Assembly: GCF_900110575.1 (NCBI RefSeq)
Contig: NZ_FOEF01000003.1
Coordinates: 310,001 to 374,000 of the forward strand
Source: Amycolatopsis saalfeldensis
Lineage (GTDB): Bacteria; Actinomycetota; Actinomycetes; Mycobacteriales; Pseudonocardiaceae
Length of the DNA: 64,000 nt
Direction: 5' to 3'
The translations under genes were made by a program, and so were the position numbers. Positions 9,306 through 17,573 of the stretch are shown piece after piece (positions within the stretch are counted from its first letter, which is position 1; every line of letters starts with the position of its first letter). The notes under the pieces were generated by a model, which did not search any database, was not told the DNA's origin, and saw only the letters and a list, made by a program, of their open reading frames with translations.

Positions 9306-9366
9306 ACGTGACCAAGGCGGTCCAGGGGACGGCAGCACGAGGAGCGGTGGCGTGAACGTGACCAAG
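9300..9366. repeat. Direct repeat at the ATPase-permease junction
   Basis: GCGTGAACGTGACCAAG occurs at 9300-9316 and again at 9350-9366, exactly 50 bases apart, with looser similarity continuing after each copy. It looks like a short tandem duplication that created a second copy of the permease translation start. Confidence 0.8.
9302..9355 (+). CDS. 17-residue coupling ORF duplicating the permease start
   Basis: Short frame from a GTG that overlaps the ATPase stop (GTGA) to a TGA that overlaps the permease GTG (GTGA). Its first residues, MNVTK, are identical to the permease start, because a 17-base direct repeat (9300-9316 and 9350-9366) copies the beginning of the permease gene. It could carry ribosomes from the ATPase gene to the permease gene or be a harmless leftover of a 50-base duplication. 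Expression is not shown. Confidence 0.4.
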   Translation: MNVTKAVQGTAARGAVA

Positions 9367-10413
9367 ACCGGGCCGGGCACGGCGGGCGAGGTGGCAGCGC
9401 CCCGCGAGCTGACCGCGTCTTCGCGGAAATCGGTGCTGGGCGGGCTTTTCCGGGCACGCGAGTCGGGCATCGTGCTCGCGCTCGTGGTGCTGGTGGCGTT
9501 CACCGCGACGCAGAACCCGAGGTTCCTGTCCGGGCAGAGCATCCGCGACATCCTGCTGGGCACGGCGATCCTGGCGGTGCTGGCGGTCGGGCAGGCGGTC
9601 GTGATGATCACCCGCAACATCGACCTGTCGGTCGGGTCGGTGCTGGGGCTCTCGGCGTTCGCCGTCGGCTCGCTGCTGCGCGGGAACCCGGGCCTGCCCG
9701 TGGTCGTGGCGCTGCTGGCCGGGCTCGCGGTCGGCGCGGTCTGCGGGCTGGTCAACGGCGCGGTGGTCCGGTTCGGCCAGGTGCCCGCGCTGGTGGTCAC
9801 GCTCGGCACGCTGTACGCGTTCCGCGGCGTGAGCTACTTCTGGGCCGGCGGCCAGCAGATCAACGCCGACCAGCTGCCGGGCTCGTTCCTCGGCTTCGGC
9901 GACTCGGCGGTGCTCGGCGTGCCGTGGCTGGTGCTGATCGCGGTGGTGGTGATGGTCGTGGCCGGGGTGGTGCTGCGGAACTACCGCGGCGGCCGTGAGC
10001 TGTACGCGATGGGCTCGAGCCCGCAGGCGGCCCGGCTGGCGGGCATCAAGGTCGGCCGCAACACCACCGTGGCGTTCCTCGTCAGCGGGGCGCTCGCGGG
10101 CCTGGCCGGGGTGCTGTTCGCGGCGCGCTTCGGCACCGTCGACGCGGCCGCGGGCACCGGGTACGAGCTGAACGTGGTGGCCGCCGCCGTGGTCGGCGGG
10201 GTCGCGGTGTTCGGCGGCAGCGGCTCGGTGTGGGGCGCGAGCCTCGGCGCCCTGCTGCTGACCGTCATCGGCAGCGCGCTGGCCGTGCTCGACATCAACC
10301 AGTTCTGGCAGCAGGCGATCGTCGGCGCGCTGATCCTGCTGGCCATCGGGGCGGACCGGCTGGTCGCGGTGCGCGTCGCCCGGTCCCTCAAGAAGAAGGA
10401 CGCCCATGTCTGA
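9352..10413 (+). CDS. rhaP: Rhamnose ABC importer, permease 1
   Basis: Inner-membrane permease of 353 residues, family BPD_transp_2 (RbsC-like). About eight to ten hydrophobic spans are visible, beginning with IVLALVVLVAFTA near residue 38. The conserved permease segment reads NIDLSVGSVLGLSAFAVG, with an EAA-like cytoplasmic loop around YAMGSSPQAARLAGIKV, where the ATPase docks. The GTG start follows GAGGAG. Its 3' end overlaps the next permease by 8 bases. The two permeases are expected to form a heterodimer in the membrane. Confidence 0.9.
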   Translation: MNVTKTGPGTAGEVAAPRELTASSRKSVLGGLFRARESGIVLALVVLVAFTATQNPRFLSGQSIRDILLGTAILAVLAVGQAVVMITRNIDLSVGSVLGLSAFAVGSLLRGNPGLPVVVALLAGLAVGAVCGLVNGAVVRFGQVPALVVTLGTLYAFRGVSYFWAGGQQINADQLPGSFLGFGDSAVLGVPWLVLIAVVVMVVAGVVLRNYRGGRELYAMGSSPQAARLAGIKVGRNTTVAFLVSGALAGLAGVLFAARFGTVDAAAGTGYELNVVAAAVVGGVAVFGGSGSVWGASLGALLLTVIGSALAVLDINQFWQQAIVGALILLAIGADRLVAVRVARSLKKKDAHV

Positions 10414-11452
10414 CAGCACAGCGCCCCCGGGCGGCAGGCCCGCCTGGCTCTCGCGCCTGGCGAGCTGGGACGCCGCGGTCATCCTGGTCACGATCGTGGT
10501 GCTGCTGGCCGCCTCCGGCGTGGTCGACAACTTCGGCACCGGCCGCAACTACACCTTCCTGCTGCTGGACCTGCTGCCGATCGCGCTGATCGCGCTGCCG
10601 ATGACGTTCATCATCGTCACCGGCGAGATCGACCTGTCGGTGGCGAGCACCCTCGGGCTCACCTCCGCGGTGATGGGCTCGCTGTGGGACGCCGGGCTGA
10701 CGATCGAGTCGATCATCCCGATCAGCATCGTGCTGGGCGCGATCCTGGGCGCGGTGAACGGGTTTTTCGTCACGGTGCTGAAGCTGCCCTCGCTCGCGGT
10801 CACCATCGGCACCATGGCGCTGTACCGCGGCCTGGCCTTCGTGGTGCTCGGCGACGGCGCGGTGGCGGACTTCCCGCGCGCCTACACCTCGTGGGTCACC
10901 GGAACCCTCGGCGGCGGGCCGATCCCGAACGTGCTCGTGCCGCTGGTGGTGCTGGCCGTGGTCTTCGGCGTGGTCCTGCACGCCACGCCGATCGGGCGCG
11001 CGGTGTTCGCGGCCGGCGCGAGCGAGCAGGCCGCGCGGTTCGCCGGCGTCCGCACCGGGCGGCTCAAGTTCTGGCTGTACGTGGTGTGCGGCGCGATGTC
11101 CGGGCTCGCCGGGGTGCTGTGGACGCTGCGCTACTCCAGTGCCCGCGCGGACAACGGCTTCGGCATGGAGCTGGCCGTGGTCGCCGCGGTGCTGCTCGGC
11201 GGCGTGTCGATCTTCGGCGGCAAGGGCACGCTGCCGGGGGTGCTGGCCGGCGTGGTGCTGCTGGCCGGGCTGCAGAACGCGCTGCGGCTGCAGGACGTCT
11301 CGAACGAGGCGCTGAACATCGTCACCGGGGTGCTGCTGATCGTCTCGGTGCTGCTGCCCAACATCGTCTCCTCCGCCCGCGCGGCCCTGCGGCGCCGGCG
11401 AAGGCGATCCCCGTCCCCGGACCCCGGATCGCTCGCCGGGATCGAGCAATGA
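10406..11452 (+). CDS. rhaQ: Rhamnose ABC importer, permease 2
   Basis: Second permease of 348 residues and the same family, with GEIDLSVASTLGLTSAVMG and the docking loop FAAGASEQAARFAGVRTG. Hydrophobic spans cover most of the protein; the C-terminal tail is short, basic and cytoplasmic (RRRRRRSPSP). It starts inside the end of the first permease gene, 8 bases before its stop, and its own TGA overlaps a possible ATG of the binding protein. Paired permease genes are typical of RhaPQ systems described in Rhizobium and Streptomyces. Confidence 0.9.
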   Translation: MSDSTAPPGGRPAWLSRLASWDAAVILVTIVVLLAASGVVDNFGTGRNYTFLLLDLLPIALIALPMTFIIVTGEIDLSVASTLGLTSAVMGSLWDAGLTIESIIPISIVLGAILGAVNGFFVTVLKLPSLAVTIGTMALYRGLAFVVLGDGAVADFPRAYTSWVTGTLGGGPIPNVLVPLVVLAVVFGVVLHATPIGRAVFAAGASEQAARFAGVRTGRLKFWLYVVCGAMSGLAGVLWTLRYSSARADNGFGMELAVVAAVLLGGVSIFGGKGTLPGVLAGVVLLAGLQNALRLQDVSNEALNIVTGVLLIVSVLLPNIVSSARAALRRRRRRSPSPDPGSLAGIEQ

Positions 11453-11469
11453 TCAGAAAGGTGACAAAG

Positions 11470-12543
11470 ATGTCCCGTCGATTCCTCACCGGCGCGCTCT
11501 CGGCGGCCACCGCGGCCGGGCTGGTGCTCAGCCTGACCGCCTGCGGTGGCACGACCAAGAACGACAGCTCCGGCTCGGGTCCCGCCCAGTCCACCGCGGC
11601 CGCCGACCCCAACGCCGCGACCAAGCAGGGCGTCAAGATGGCGTTCCTGCCCAAGCAGCTGAACAACCCGTACTCCGACATCGAGGTGGGCGGCGGCAAG
11701 GCCGCGCTCGACGAGCTCAAGGGGGCCTACAAGCTGGTCGGGCCCAACGACGCCAGCGCCTCGTCCCAGGTCAGCTACATCAACACGCTGATCCAGCAGC
11801 AGCAGGACGTGATCGGCATCGCGGCGAACGACCCGAACGCGGTCTGCCCGTCGCTGAACCAGGCCCGCAGCGCCGGCATCAAGGTCGTCACGTTCGACTC
11901 CGACGCGGCGAAGGACTGCCGTGACCTGTTCATCAACCAGGCCTCCACCCAGGGCATCGGCGAGCAGCTGGCGAAGCAGGCCAAGGACCTCTCCGGCGGC
12001 TCGGGCGAGATCGCGGTGCTGTCCGCGACGCCCAACGCCACCAACCAGAACGCCTGGATCGAGGTGCTCAAGCAGCAGCTGGCCAAGCCGGAGTACGCGA
12101 ACCTGAAGCTGGACAAGATCGCCTACGGCAACGACGACGACCAGAAGTCGTTCCAGGAGGCGCAGGGCCTGCTGCAGTCGTTCCCGAACCTGAAGGTGAT
12201 CGTCTCGCCGACCACCGTGGGCATCGCCGCCGCCGCGCGTTACGTCAGCAGCTCCAGTTACAAGGGCAAGGTCGCGGTGACCGGGCTCGGCACGCCGAAC
12301 CAGATGCGCGCGTTCGTCAAGGACGGCACCGTGAAGCAGTTCGCGCTGTGGAACCCGGCCGACATCGGCTACCTCGCCGCGTACGCCGGCGTCGCGCTCA
12401 GCTCCGGCCAGATCACCGGCGCCCCGGGACAGAAGTTCAAGGCGGGCAAGCTCGGCGAGTACACCGTCGGGGCGAACGGCGAGATCGTGCTCGGCCCGCC
12501 GACCGTGTTCGACGCGTCCAACATCGACAAGTTCAACTTCTGA
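11470..12543 (+). CDS. rhaS: Rhamnose-binding lipoprotein of the ABC importer
   Basis: Extracellular substrate-binding lipoprotein of 357 residues (Peripla_BP_4 type) that hands sugar to the permeases. The signal sequence MSRRFLTGALSAATAAGLVL ends in lipobox LTAC, so the mature Cys is lipid-anchored, followed by a Ser/Gly/Ala/Pro-rich tether. The sugar-binding fold is indicated by MAFLPKQLNNPYSDIEVGG, VIGIAANDPNAV and VTGLGTPNQMRAF. Two starts are possible: 11449 (ATGA overlap with the permease stop) and 11470. I chose 11470 because AGAAAGG sits 8 bases upstream and gives a compact signal peptide. Confidence 0.9.
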   Translation: MSRRFLTGALSAATAAGLVLSLTACGGTTKNDSSGSGPAQSTAAADPNAATKQGVKMAFLPKQLNNPYSDIEVGGGKAALDELKGAYKLVGPNDASASSQVSYINTLIQQQQDVIGIAANDPNAVCPSLNQARSAGIKVVTFDSDAAKDCRDLFINQASTQGIGEQLAKQAKDLSGGSGEIAVLSATPNATNQNAWIEVLKQQLAKPEYANLKLDKIAYGNDDDQKSFQEAQGLLQSFPNLKVIVSPTTVGIAAAARYVSSSSYKGKVAVTGLGTPNQMRAFVKDGTVKQFALWNPADIGYLAAYAGVALSSGQITGAPGQKFKAGKLGEYTVGANGEIVLGPPTVFDASNIDKFNF

Positions 12544-12548
12544 CCGCC

Positions 12549-12869
12549 ATGGCGCGCTACTGCTTCTGCCTCCAGGTGAAACCCGAGCGGATGGCCGAGT
12601 ACACCGAACGGCACCGCTCGGTCTGGCCGGAGATGCAGGCCGCGCTTTCGGAAAGCGGTTGGCACAACTATTCGCTGTTCCTGCGCGAAGACGGGCTGCT
12701 GATCGGCTACGTCGAGGCCGGGGACCTGGCCGAGGCGCAGGCGGCGATGGCCCGCACCGAGGTGAACGCCCGCTGGCAGGCCGAGATGGCCGGGTTCTTC
12801 ACCGGGCTCGGCGGGCGCGCCCCGGACGAGGACCCGTGGCTGCTCACCGAGGTCTTCCACGCCGGCTGA
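12549..12869 (+). CDS. rhaM: L-rhamnose mutarotase
   Basis: Interconverts the alpha and beta anomers of L-rhamnose so that the isomerase receives its preferred form. The 106-residue length and the sequence RYCFCLQVKPERMAEYTERH, SVWPEMQAAL and GWHNYSLFL, plus a final DPWLLTEVFH, match the RhaM/YiiL family, including its conserved His and Trp residues. It starts 6 bases after the binding-protein stop. This gene is the strongest single pointer that the operon handles L-rhamnose. Confidence 0.93.
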   Translation: MARYCFCLQVKPERMAEYTERHRSVWPEMQAALSESGWHNYSLFLREDGLLIGYVEAGDLAEAQAAMARTEVNARWQAEMAGFFTGLGGRAPDEDPWLLTEVFHAG

Positions 12870-12914
12870 CCCCGGCCCCGGAAACACCGCGCGCAAGCGC
12901 CTGACGAGAAAGAC

Positions 12915-14090
12915 GTGATCGACTTGTCCGACCTGACGGCCGTGAAATCCGCGCTGCGGGCGCAGCGGATCGAGACGCCCTCCTGGGCGTTCGCCAACTC
13001 CGGCACCCGCTTCAAGGTGTTCCCGCAGGCCGGGGTGCCGCGCACGCCCGAGGAGAAGATCGCGGACGCGGCGACGGTGCACCGGTTCACCGGCGCGGCC
13101 CCGAGCGTCGCGCTGCACATCCCGTGGGACCGGGTGGCCGACTTCGGCGCGCTGACCCGCTACGCCCGGGACCTCGGGGTCGAGGTCGGCGCCATCAACA
13201 CCAACGTCTTCCAGGACGAGGACTACAAGCTCGGCTCGGTCACCAACCCCGACGCGGGGGTGCGCCGCAAGGCCACCGACCACCTGCTCGAGGCCATCTC
13301 CATCATGGACGCCACCGGCTCGCGCGACCTGAAGCTGTGGTTCTCCGACGGCCTCAACTACCCCGGCCAGGACGACCTGCGCGACCGGCAGGACCGGCTG
13401 GCCGAGGCGCTGCGGGAGGCCTACGCCCGGCTCGGCGGCGATCAGCGGATCCTGCTGGAGTACAAGCTGTTCGAGCCCGCGTTCTACGCCACCGACATCC
13501 CGGACTGGGGCACGGCGTACGCGCATTGCCTGGAGCTGGGCGAGCGGGCGACGGTGTGCATCGACACCGGGCATCACGCGCCGGGCACGAACATCGAGTT
13601 CATCGTCGCGTTCCTGCTGCGGGCGGGCAAGCTCGGCGCGTTCGACTTCAACTCGCGCTTCTACGCCGACGACGACCTGATGGCCGGCGCCGCCGACCCG
13701 TTCCAGCTGTTCCGGATCATGTACGAGATCGTCCGCGGCGGCGCCCTCGACCCGGCGTACGGCATCAAGTTCATGCTCGACCAGTGCCACAACATCGAGG
13801 CGAAGATCCCGGCGATCATCCGGTCGGTGATGAACGTGCAGGAGGCCACCGCCAAGGCGCTGCTGGTCGACCGCGACGCCCTGCGCGCGGCCCAGCGCGA
13901 GGGCCGGGTGCTGGAGTCCAACGCGATCCTGATGGACGCCTACAACACCGACGTCCGCCCGATCCTGGCCGACCTGCGCACCGAGGCCGGCCTGGACCCC
14001 GACCCGATCGCGGCTTACCGCCGCAGCGGGTACCAGGAGAAGATCGTCGCGGAACGGGTCGGCGGCGACCAGGCCGGATGGGGGGCGTGA
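12915..14090 (+). CDS. rhaI: L-rhamnose isomerase (RhaI type)
   Basis: Metal-dependent TIM-barrel isomerase of 391 residues converting L-rhamnose to L-rhamnulose. It belongs to the RhaI branch (xylose-isomerase-like fold) used by actinobacteria and rhizobia, not to E. coli RhaA. Visible signatures include SWAFANSGTRFKVF, LWFSDGLNYPGQDD, the metal-ligand region ILLEYKLFEPAFYATDIPDWG, VCIDTGHHAPGTNIEF and FDFNSRFYADDDL. The GTG start follows GAGAAAGA. The end overlaps a possible GTG start of the next gene by 4 bases. Confidence 0.92.
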   Translation: MIDLSDLTAVKSALRAQRIETPSWAFANSGTRFKVFPQAGVPRTPEEKIADAATVHRFTGAAPSVALHIPWDRVADFGALTRYARDLGVEVGAINTNVFQDEDYKLGSVTNPDAGVRRKATDHLLEAISIMDATGSRDLKLWFSDGLNYPGQDDLRDRQDRLAEALREAYARLGGDQRILLEYKLFEPAFYATDIPDWGTAYAHCLELGERATVCIDTGHHAPGTNIEFIVAFLLRAGKLGAFDFNSRFYADDDLMAGAADPFQLFRIMYEIVRGGALDPAYGIKFMLDQCHNIEAKIPAIIRSVMNVQEATAKALLVDRDALRAAQREGRVLESNAILMDAYNTDVRPILADLRTEAGLDPDPIAAYRRSGYQEKIVAERVGGDQAGWGA

Positions 14091-14095
14091 CAGCG

Positions 14096-16126
14096 ATGAC
14101 CGTGCCGGAGGAACTCGTTGCCCGGAGCAACGCGCTGGGGGCCGATCCGCGCAACACCAACTACGCCGGGGGCAACACCTCGGCCAAGGGGTCCACAGTG
14201 GACCCGGTCACCGGTGGTCCCACGGAACTGCTGTGGGTCAAGGGCTCCGGGGGCGACCTCGGCACGCTGACCGAGGCCGGGCTCGCGGTGTTGCGGCTGG
14301 ACCGGCTGCGCGCGCTCGTCGAGGTCTACCCCGGCGTCGAGCGCGAGGACGAGATGGTCGCCGCGTTCGACTACTGCCTGCACGGCCGGGGCGGGGCGGC
14401 ACCGTCGATCGACACCGCGATGCACGGGCTCGTCGACGCGCCGCACGTCGACCACCTGCACCCCGACTCCGGCATCGCGCTGGCCACCGCGGCCGACGGC
14501 GCCGCGCTCACCAAGGAGTGCTTCGGGGACCGCGTCGCCTGGGTGGACTGGCGGCGGCCGGGATTCCAGCTCGGGCTGGACATCGCGGCGGTCAAGGCGG
14601 CCAACCCGCAGGCGATCGGCGTGATCCTCGGCGGCCACGGCATCACCGCGTGGGGCGCGACTTCCATGGAATGCCAACGGAACTCGCTCGAGATCATCCA
14701 CACCGCGGAGAAGTTCCTGGCCGAGCGGGGCAAGGCCGAGCCGTTCGGCGCCGTCGTGCCCGGGTTCGCGGCGCTGTCCGAAAAGGACCGTCTGAGCCGG
14801 GCGGCCGCGCTGGCGCCGGTGGTCCGGGGACTGGCGTCGACCGACCAGCGCCAGGTCGGGCACTACACCGGCAGCGAGGTGGTGCTGGAATTCCTGGCGC
14901 GGGAGAAGCTCGCGCCGCTGGCCGCGCTCGGCACCTCGTGCCCGGACCACTTCCTGCGCACCAAGGTCCGCCCGCTGGTGGTCGACCTGCCGGCGACGGC
15001 GCCGCTGGAGGACGTCGTCGCGCGGCTGAAGGAATTGCACGCCGAGTACCGCACCGAGTACCGCGCCTACTACGAACGGCACGCGACACCGGACAGCCCG
15101 GCGATGCGCGGCGCCGACCCGGCGATCGTGCTGGTGCCGGGTGTCGGGATGTTCTCCTTCGGCAAGGACAAGCAGACCGCGCGGGTGGCGGGGGAGTTCT
15201 ACGTCAACGCGATCAACGTGATGCGCGGCGCCGAGGCGGTGTCCACGTACGCGCCGATCGCGGAGAGCGAGAAGTTCCGCATCGAGTACTGGGCGCTGGA
15301 AGAAGCGAAGCTGAAGCGGCTGCCGAAGCCGAAGCCGCTGGCCGGGCGGATCGCGCTGGTCACCGGGGCCGGTTCGGGGATCGGGAAGGCGATCGCCGAG
15401 CGGCTCGCGGCCGAGGGCGCGTGCGTCGCGATCGCGGACCTGAACGCGGACGCGGCGGCCGAAGCGGCGCAGGGCATCGGCGGGCCGGACAAGGCCGTCG
15501 CGGTGACCGCCGACGTCACCGAGGCCGGTGCCGTGCAGGCCGCGGTGGACGCGACCGTGCTGGCGTTCGGCGGGATCGACCTGGTGGTGAACAACGCCGG
15601 GCTGTCGATCTCGAAGCCGTTGCTGGAGACCACCGAACGCGACTGGGACCTCCAGCACGACGTGATGGCCAAGGGCTCGTTCCTGGTCTCGCAGGCCGCG
15701 GCGAAGGCGATGGTCGCGCAGGGCATCGGCGGCGACATCGTGTACATCTCGTCGAAGAACTCGGTGTTCGCCGGGCCCAACAACGTCGCGTACGGCGCGG
15801 CGAAGGCCGACCAAGCACACCAGGTCCGGCTGCTGGCCGCCGAATTGGGCGGGCACGGCATCCGGGTCAACGGCGTGAACCCCGACGGGGTGGTCCGCGG
15901 CTCCGGCATCTTCGCCGGCGGCTGGGGCGCGCAGCGGGCCGCGGTGTACGGCGTGCCGGAGGAGAAGCTCGGCGAGTTCTACGCCCAGCGCACCATCCTC
16001 AAGCGCGAGGTGCTGCCCGGGCACGTGGCCGCCGCGGTCTTCGCGCTCACCGGCGGCGACCTGACCCACACCACCGGGCTGCACGTGCCCGTGGACGCCG
16101 GCGTGGCGGCCGCGTTCCTTCGCTGA
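14096..16126 (+). CDS. Fused rhamnulose-1-phosphate aldolase and short-chain dehydrogenase
   Basis: Bifunctional enzyme of 676 residues. The N-terminal class II aldolase half (to about residue 410) should split L-rhamnulose-1-phosphate to dihydroxyacetone phosphate and L-lactaldehyde; it shows NYAGGNTSAKG and the zinc ligands VDHLHPDSG. The C-terminal short-chain dehydrogenase half begins with TGAGSGIGKAIAERLA near residue 423 and carries NNAG and catalytic YGAAK; it should oxidise L-lactaldehyde to lactate. This matches the RhaEW fusion known from other bacteria. The start was set at ATG 14096; GTG 14087, overlapping the rhaI stop, is an alternative three codons upstream. Confidence 0.93.
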   Translation: MTVPEELVARSNALGADPRNTNYAGGNTSAKGSTVDPVTGGPTELLWVKGSGGDLGTLTEAGLAVLRLDRLRALVEVYPGVEREDEMVAAFDYCLHGRGGAAPSIDTAMHGLVDAPHVDHLHPDSGIALATAADGAALTKECFGDRVAWVDWRRPGFQLGLDIAAVKAANPQAIGVILGGHGITAWGATSMECQRNSLEIIHTAEKFLAERGKAEPFGAVVPGFAALSEKDRLSRAAALAPVVRGLASTDQRQVGHYTGSEVVLEFLAREKLAPLAALGTSCPDHFLRTKVRPLVVDLPATAPLEDVVARLKELHAEYRTEYRAYYERHATPDSPAMRGADPAIVLVPGVGMFSFGKDKQTARVAGEFYVNAINVMRGAEAVSTYAPIAESEKFRIEYWALEEAKLKRLPKPKPLAGRIALVTGAGSGIGKAIAERLAAEGACVAIADLNADAAAEAAQGIGGPDKAVAVTADVTEAGAVQAAVDATVLAFGGIDLVVNNAGLSISKPLLETTERDWDLQHDVMAKGSFLVSQAAAKAMVAQGIGGDIVYISSKNSVFAGPNNVAYGAAKADQAHQVRLLAAELGGHGIRVNGVNPDGVVRGSGIFAGGWGAQRAAVYGVPEEKLGEFYAQRTILKREVLPGHVAAAVFALTGGDLTHTTGLHVPVDAGVAAAFLR

Positions 16127-16142
16127 GACGGGAGAGGACCCC

Positions 16143-17573
16143 ATGACCGACCCGCTGATCGACCGGATCACCCCGCGCCGCACCCGCGTCGGCCTGGTGG
16201 CCGGCGGGCTCGGCGCGTACTGGCCGCAGTTCCCGGAGCTGCTGCCGCAGTTGCGGGCCTCGGCGCGGCGGGTGGCCGCGCGACTGTCCGATCTGGACTG
16301 CGAGGTGATCGACGCCGGCTTCGTCTCCGACGCCCAGGAGGGCGCGGCGGCGGCGGAACGGCTCCGGGTGGCCGACTGCGACCTGATCATCGGGTTCCTC
16401 ACCACGTACCTGACCTCCAGCATGCTGGCCCCGATCGCGCAGCGCAGCGGCTCGCCCGTGCTGCTGCTGAACCTCCAGCCGACCGAGGCGATGGACCACG
16501 CGAGCTTCGGCACCGGCGCGTGGCTGGCCTACTGCGGCGCCTGCCCGCTGCCGGAGATGGCGAACACCTTCCGCCGCGTCGGCGTCGAGTTCCGGTCGGT
16601 CTCCGGCTACCTCGAAGACGAGCGGGCCTGGACGCGGATCGGGCGGTGGATCAAGGCGGCGGGCGTGCGGGCGGCGTTCCGCCACGGCCGCCACGGCCTG
16701 CTGGGCCACCTGTACCCGGGCATGATGGACGTCTCCACCGATCCCACGCTCGTCTCGGCGCAGCTCGGCGGGCACGTCGAGATCCTGGAGGTCGACGACC
16801 TGCGCGTGCGCGTGGAGCAGGTCACCGACGCCGAGACGGGCGCGCGGATGGAGCTCGCGCGCAAAGTGTTCACTGTGGACGAGTCCGTTGTGGACGAGGA
16901 TTTCGCCTGGGGCGCCAGGGTTTCCGTCGCGCTGGACCGGCTGGTGGCCGACTTCGGGCTGGACTCGCTCGCCTACTATCACCGCGGCCTCGACGGCGAG
17001 GCGCACGAGCGGGTCGGCGCCGGGTTCATCCTCGGCGCTTCGCTGCTCACCGCCCGCGGCATCCCGGCCGTCGGCGAGTACGAGCTGCGCACGTCACTGG
17101 CCATGCTGCTGATGGACCGGCTCGGCGCCGGCGGCTCGTTCACCGAGCTGCAGGCGCTCAACTTCCGCGACAACGTGGTCGAGATGGGCCACGACGGACC
17201 GGCGCACCTGGCGATCAGCGCGAGCCGGCCGCTGTTGCGCGGGCTCGGGGTGTACCACGGCAAACGCGGCTGGGGCGTGTCCGTCGAGTTCGACGTGAAG
17301 CACGGGCCGGTGACGCTGTGCGGCCTCGCGCAGGGGCGTGACGGCACGTTCTCGATCGTCGCGTCGGAGGGCGAGGTCGTGCCCGGCCCGCTGCTGGAGA
17401 TCGGCAATACCACCTCGCGCGTCGACTTCGGCTGCGATCCGGGGGAGTGGACCGACGCGTGGTCGGCCAGCGGCATCGCGCACCACTGGGCGCTCGGCAC
17501 CGGGCACCGGGCCGGCGAGCTGGCCGCGGTGGCCGACCTGCTGGGGCTGGACCTGACCGTGGTGCGGGTGTGA
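16143..17573 (+). CDS. L-fucose/L-arabinose isomerase-like protein
   Basis: A 476-residue protein resembling the L-fucose/L-arabinose isomerase superfamily, with an N-terminal Rossmann-like segment (RVGLVAGGLGAYWPQFPELL), TTYLTSSMLAPIAQRSG in the middle, and VEMGHDGPAHLAIS followed by GKRGWGVSVEFDVKHGPVTL near the active-site end. It lies between the aldolase and kinase genes of a rhamnose operon that already contains RhaI. It may isomerise another 6-deoxy or pentose sugar, act as a second rhamnose isomerase, or have changed function. It is followed directly by the kinase (GTGA overlap), so the two are made together. Substrate unknown. Confidence 0.75.
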   Translation: MTDPLIDRITPRRTRVGLVAGGLGAYWPQFPELLPQLRASARRVAARLSDLDCEVIDAGFVSDAQEGAAAAERLRVADCDLIIGFLTTYLTSSMLAPIAQRSGSPVLLLNLQPTEAMDHASFGTGAWLAYCGACPLPEMANTFRRVGVEFRSVSGYLEDERAWTRIGRWIKAAGVRAAFRHGRHGLLGHLYPGMMDVSTDPTLVSAQLGGHVEILEVDDLRVRVEQVTDAETGARMELARKVFTVDESVVDEDFAWGARVSVALDRLVADFGLDSLAYYHRGLDGEAHERVGAGFILGASLLTARGIPAVGEYELRTSLAMLLMDRLGAGGSFTELQALNFRDNVVEMGHDGPAHLAISASRPLLRGLGVYHGKRGWGVSVEFDVKHGPVTLCGLAQGRDGTFSIVASEGEVVPGPLLEIGNTTSRVDFGCDPGEWTDAWSASGIAHHWALGTGHRAGELAAVADLLGLDLTVVRV

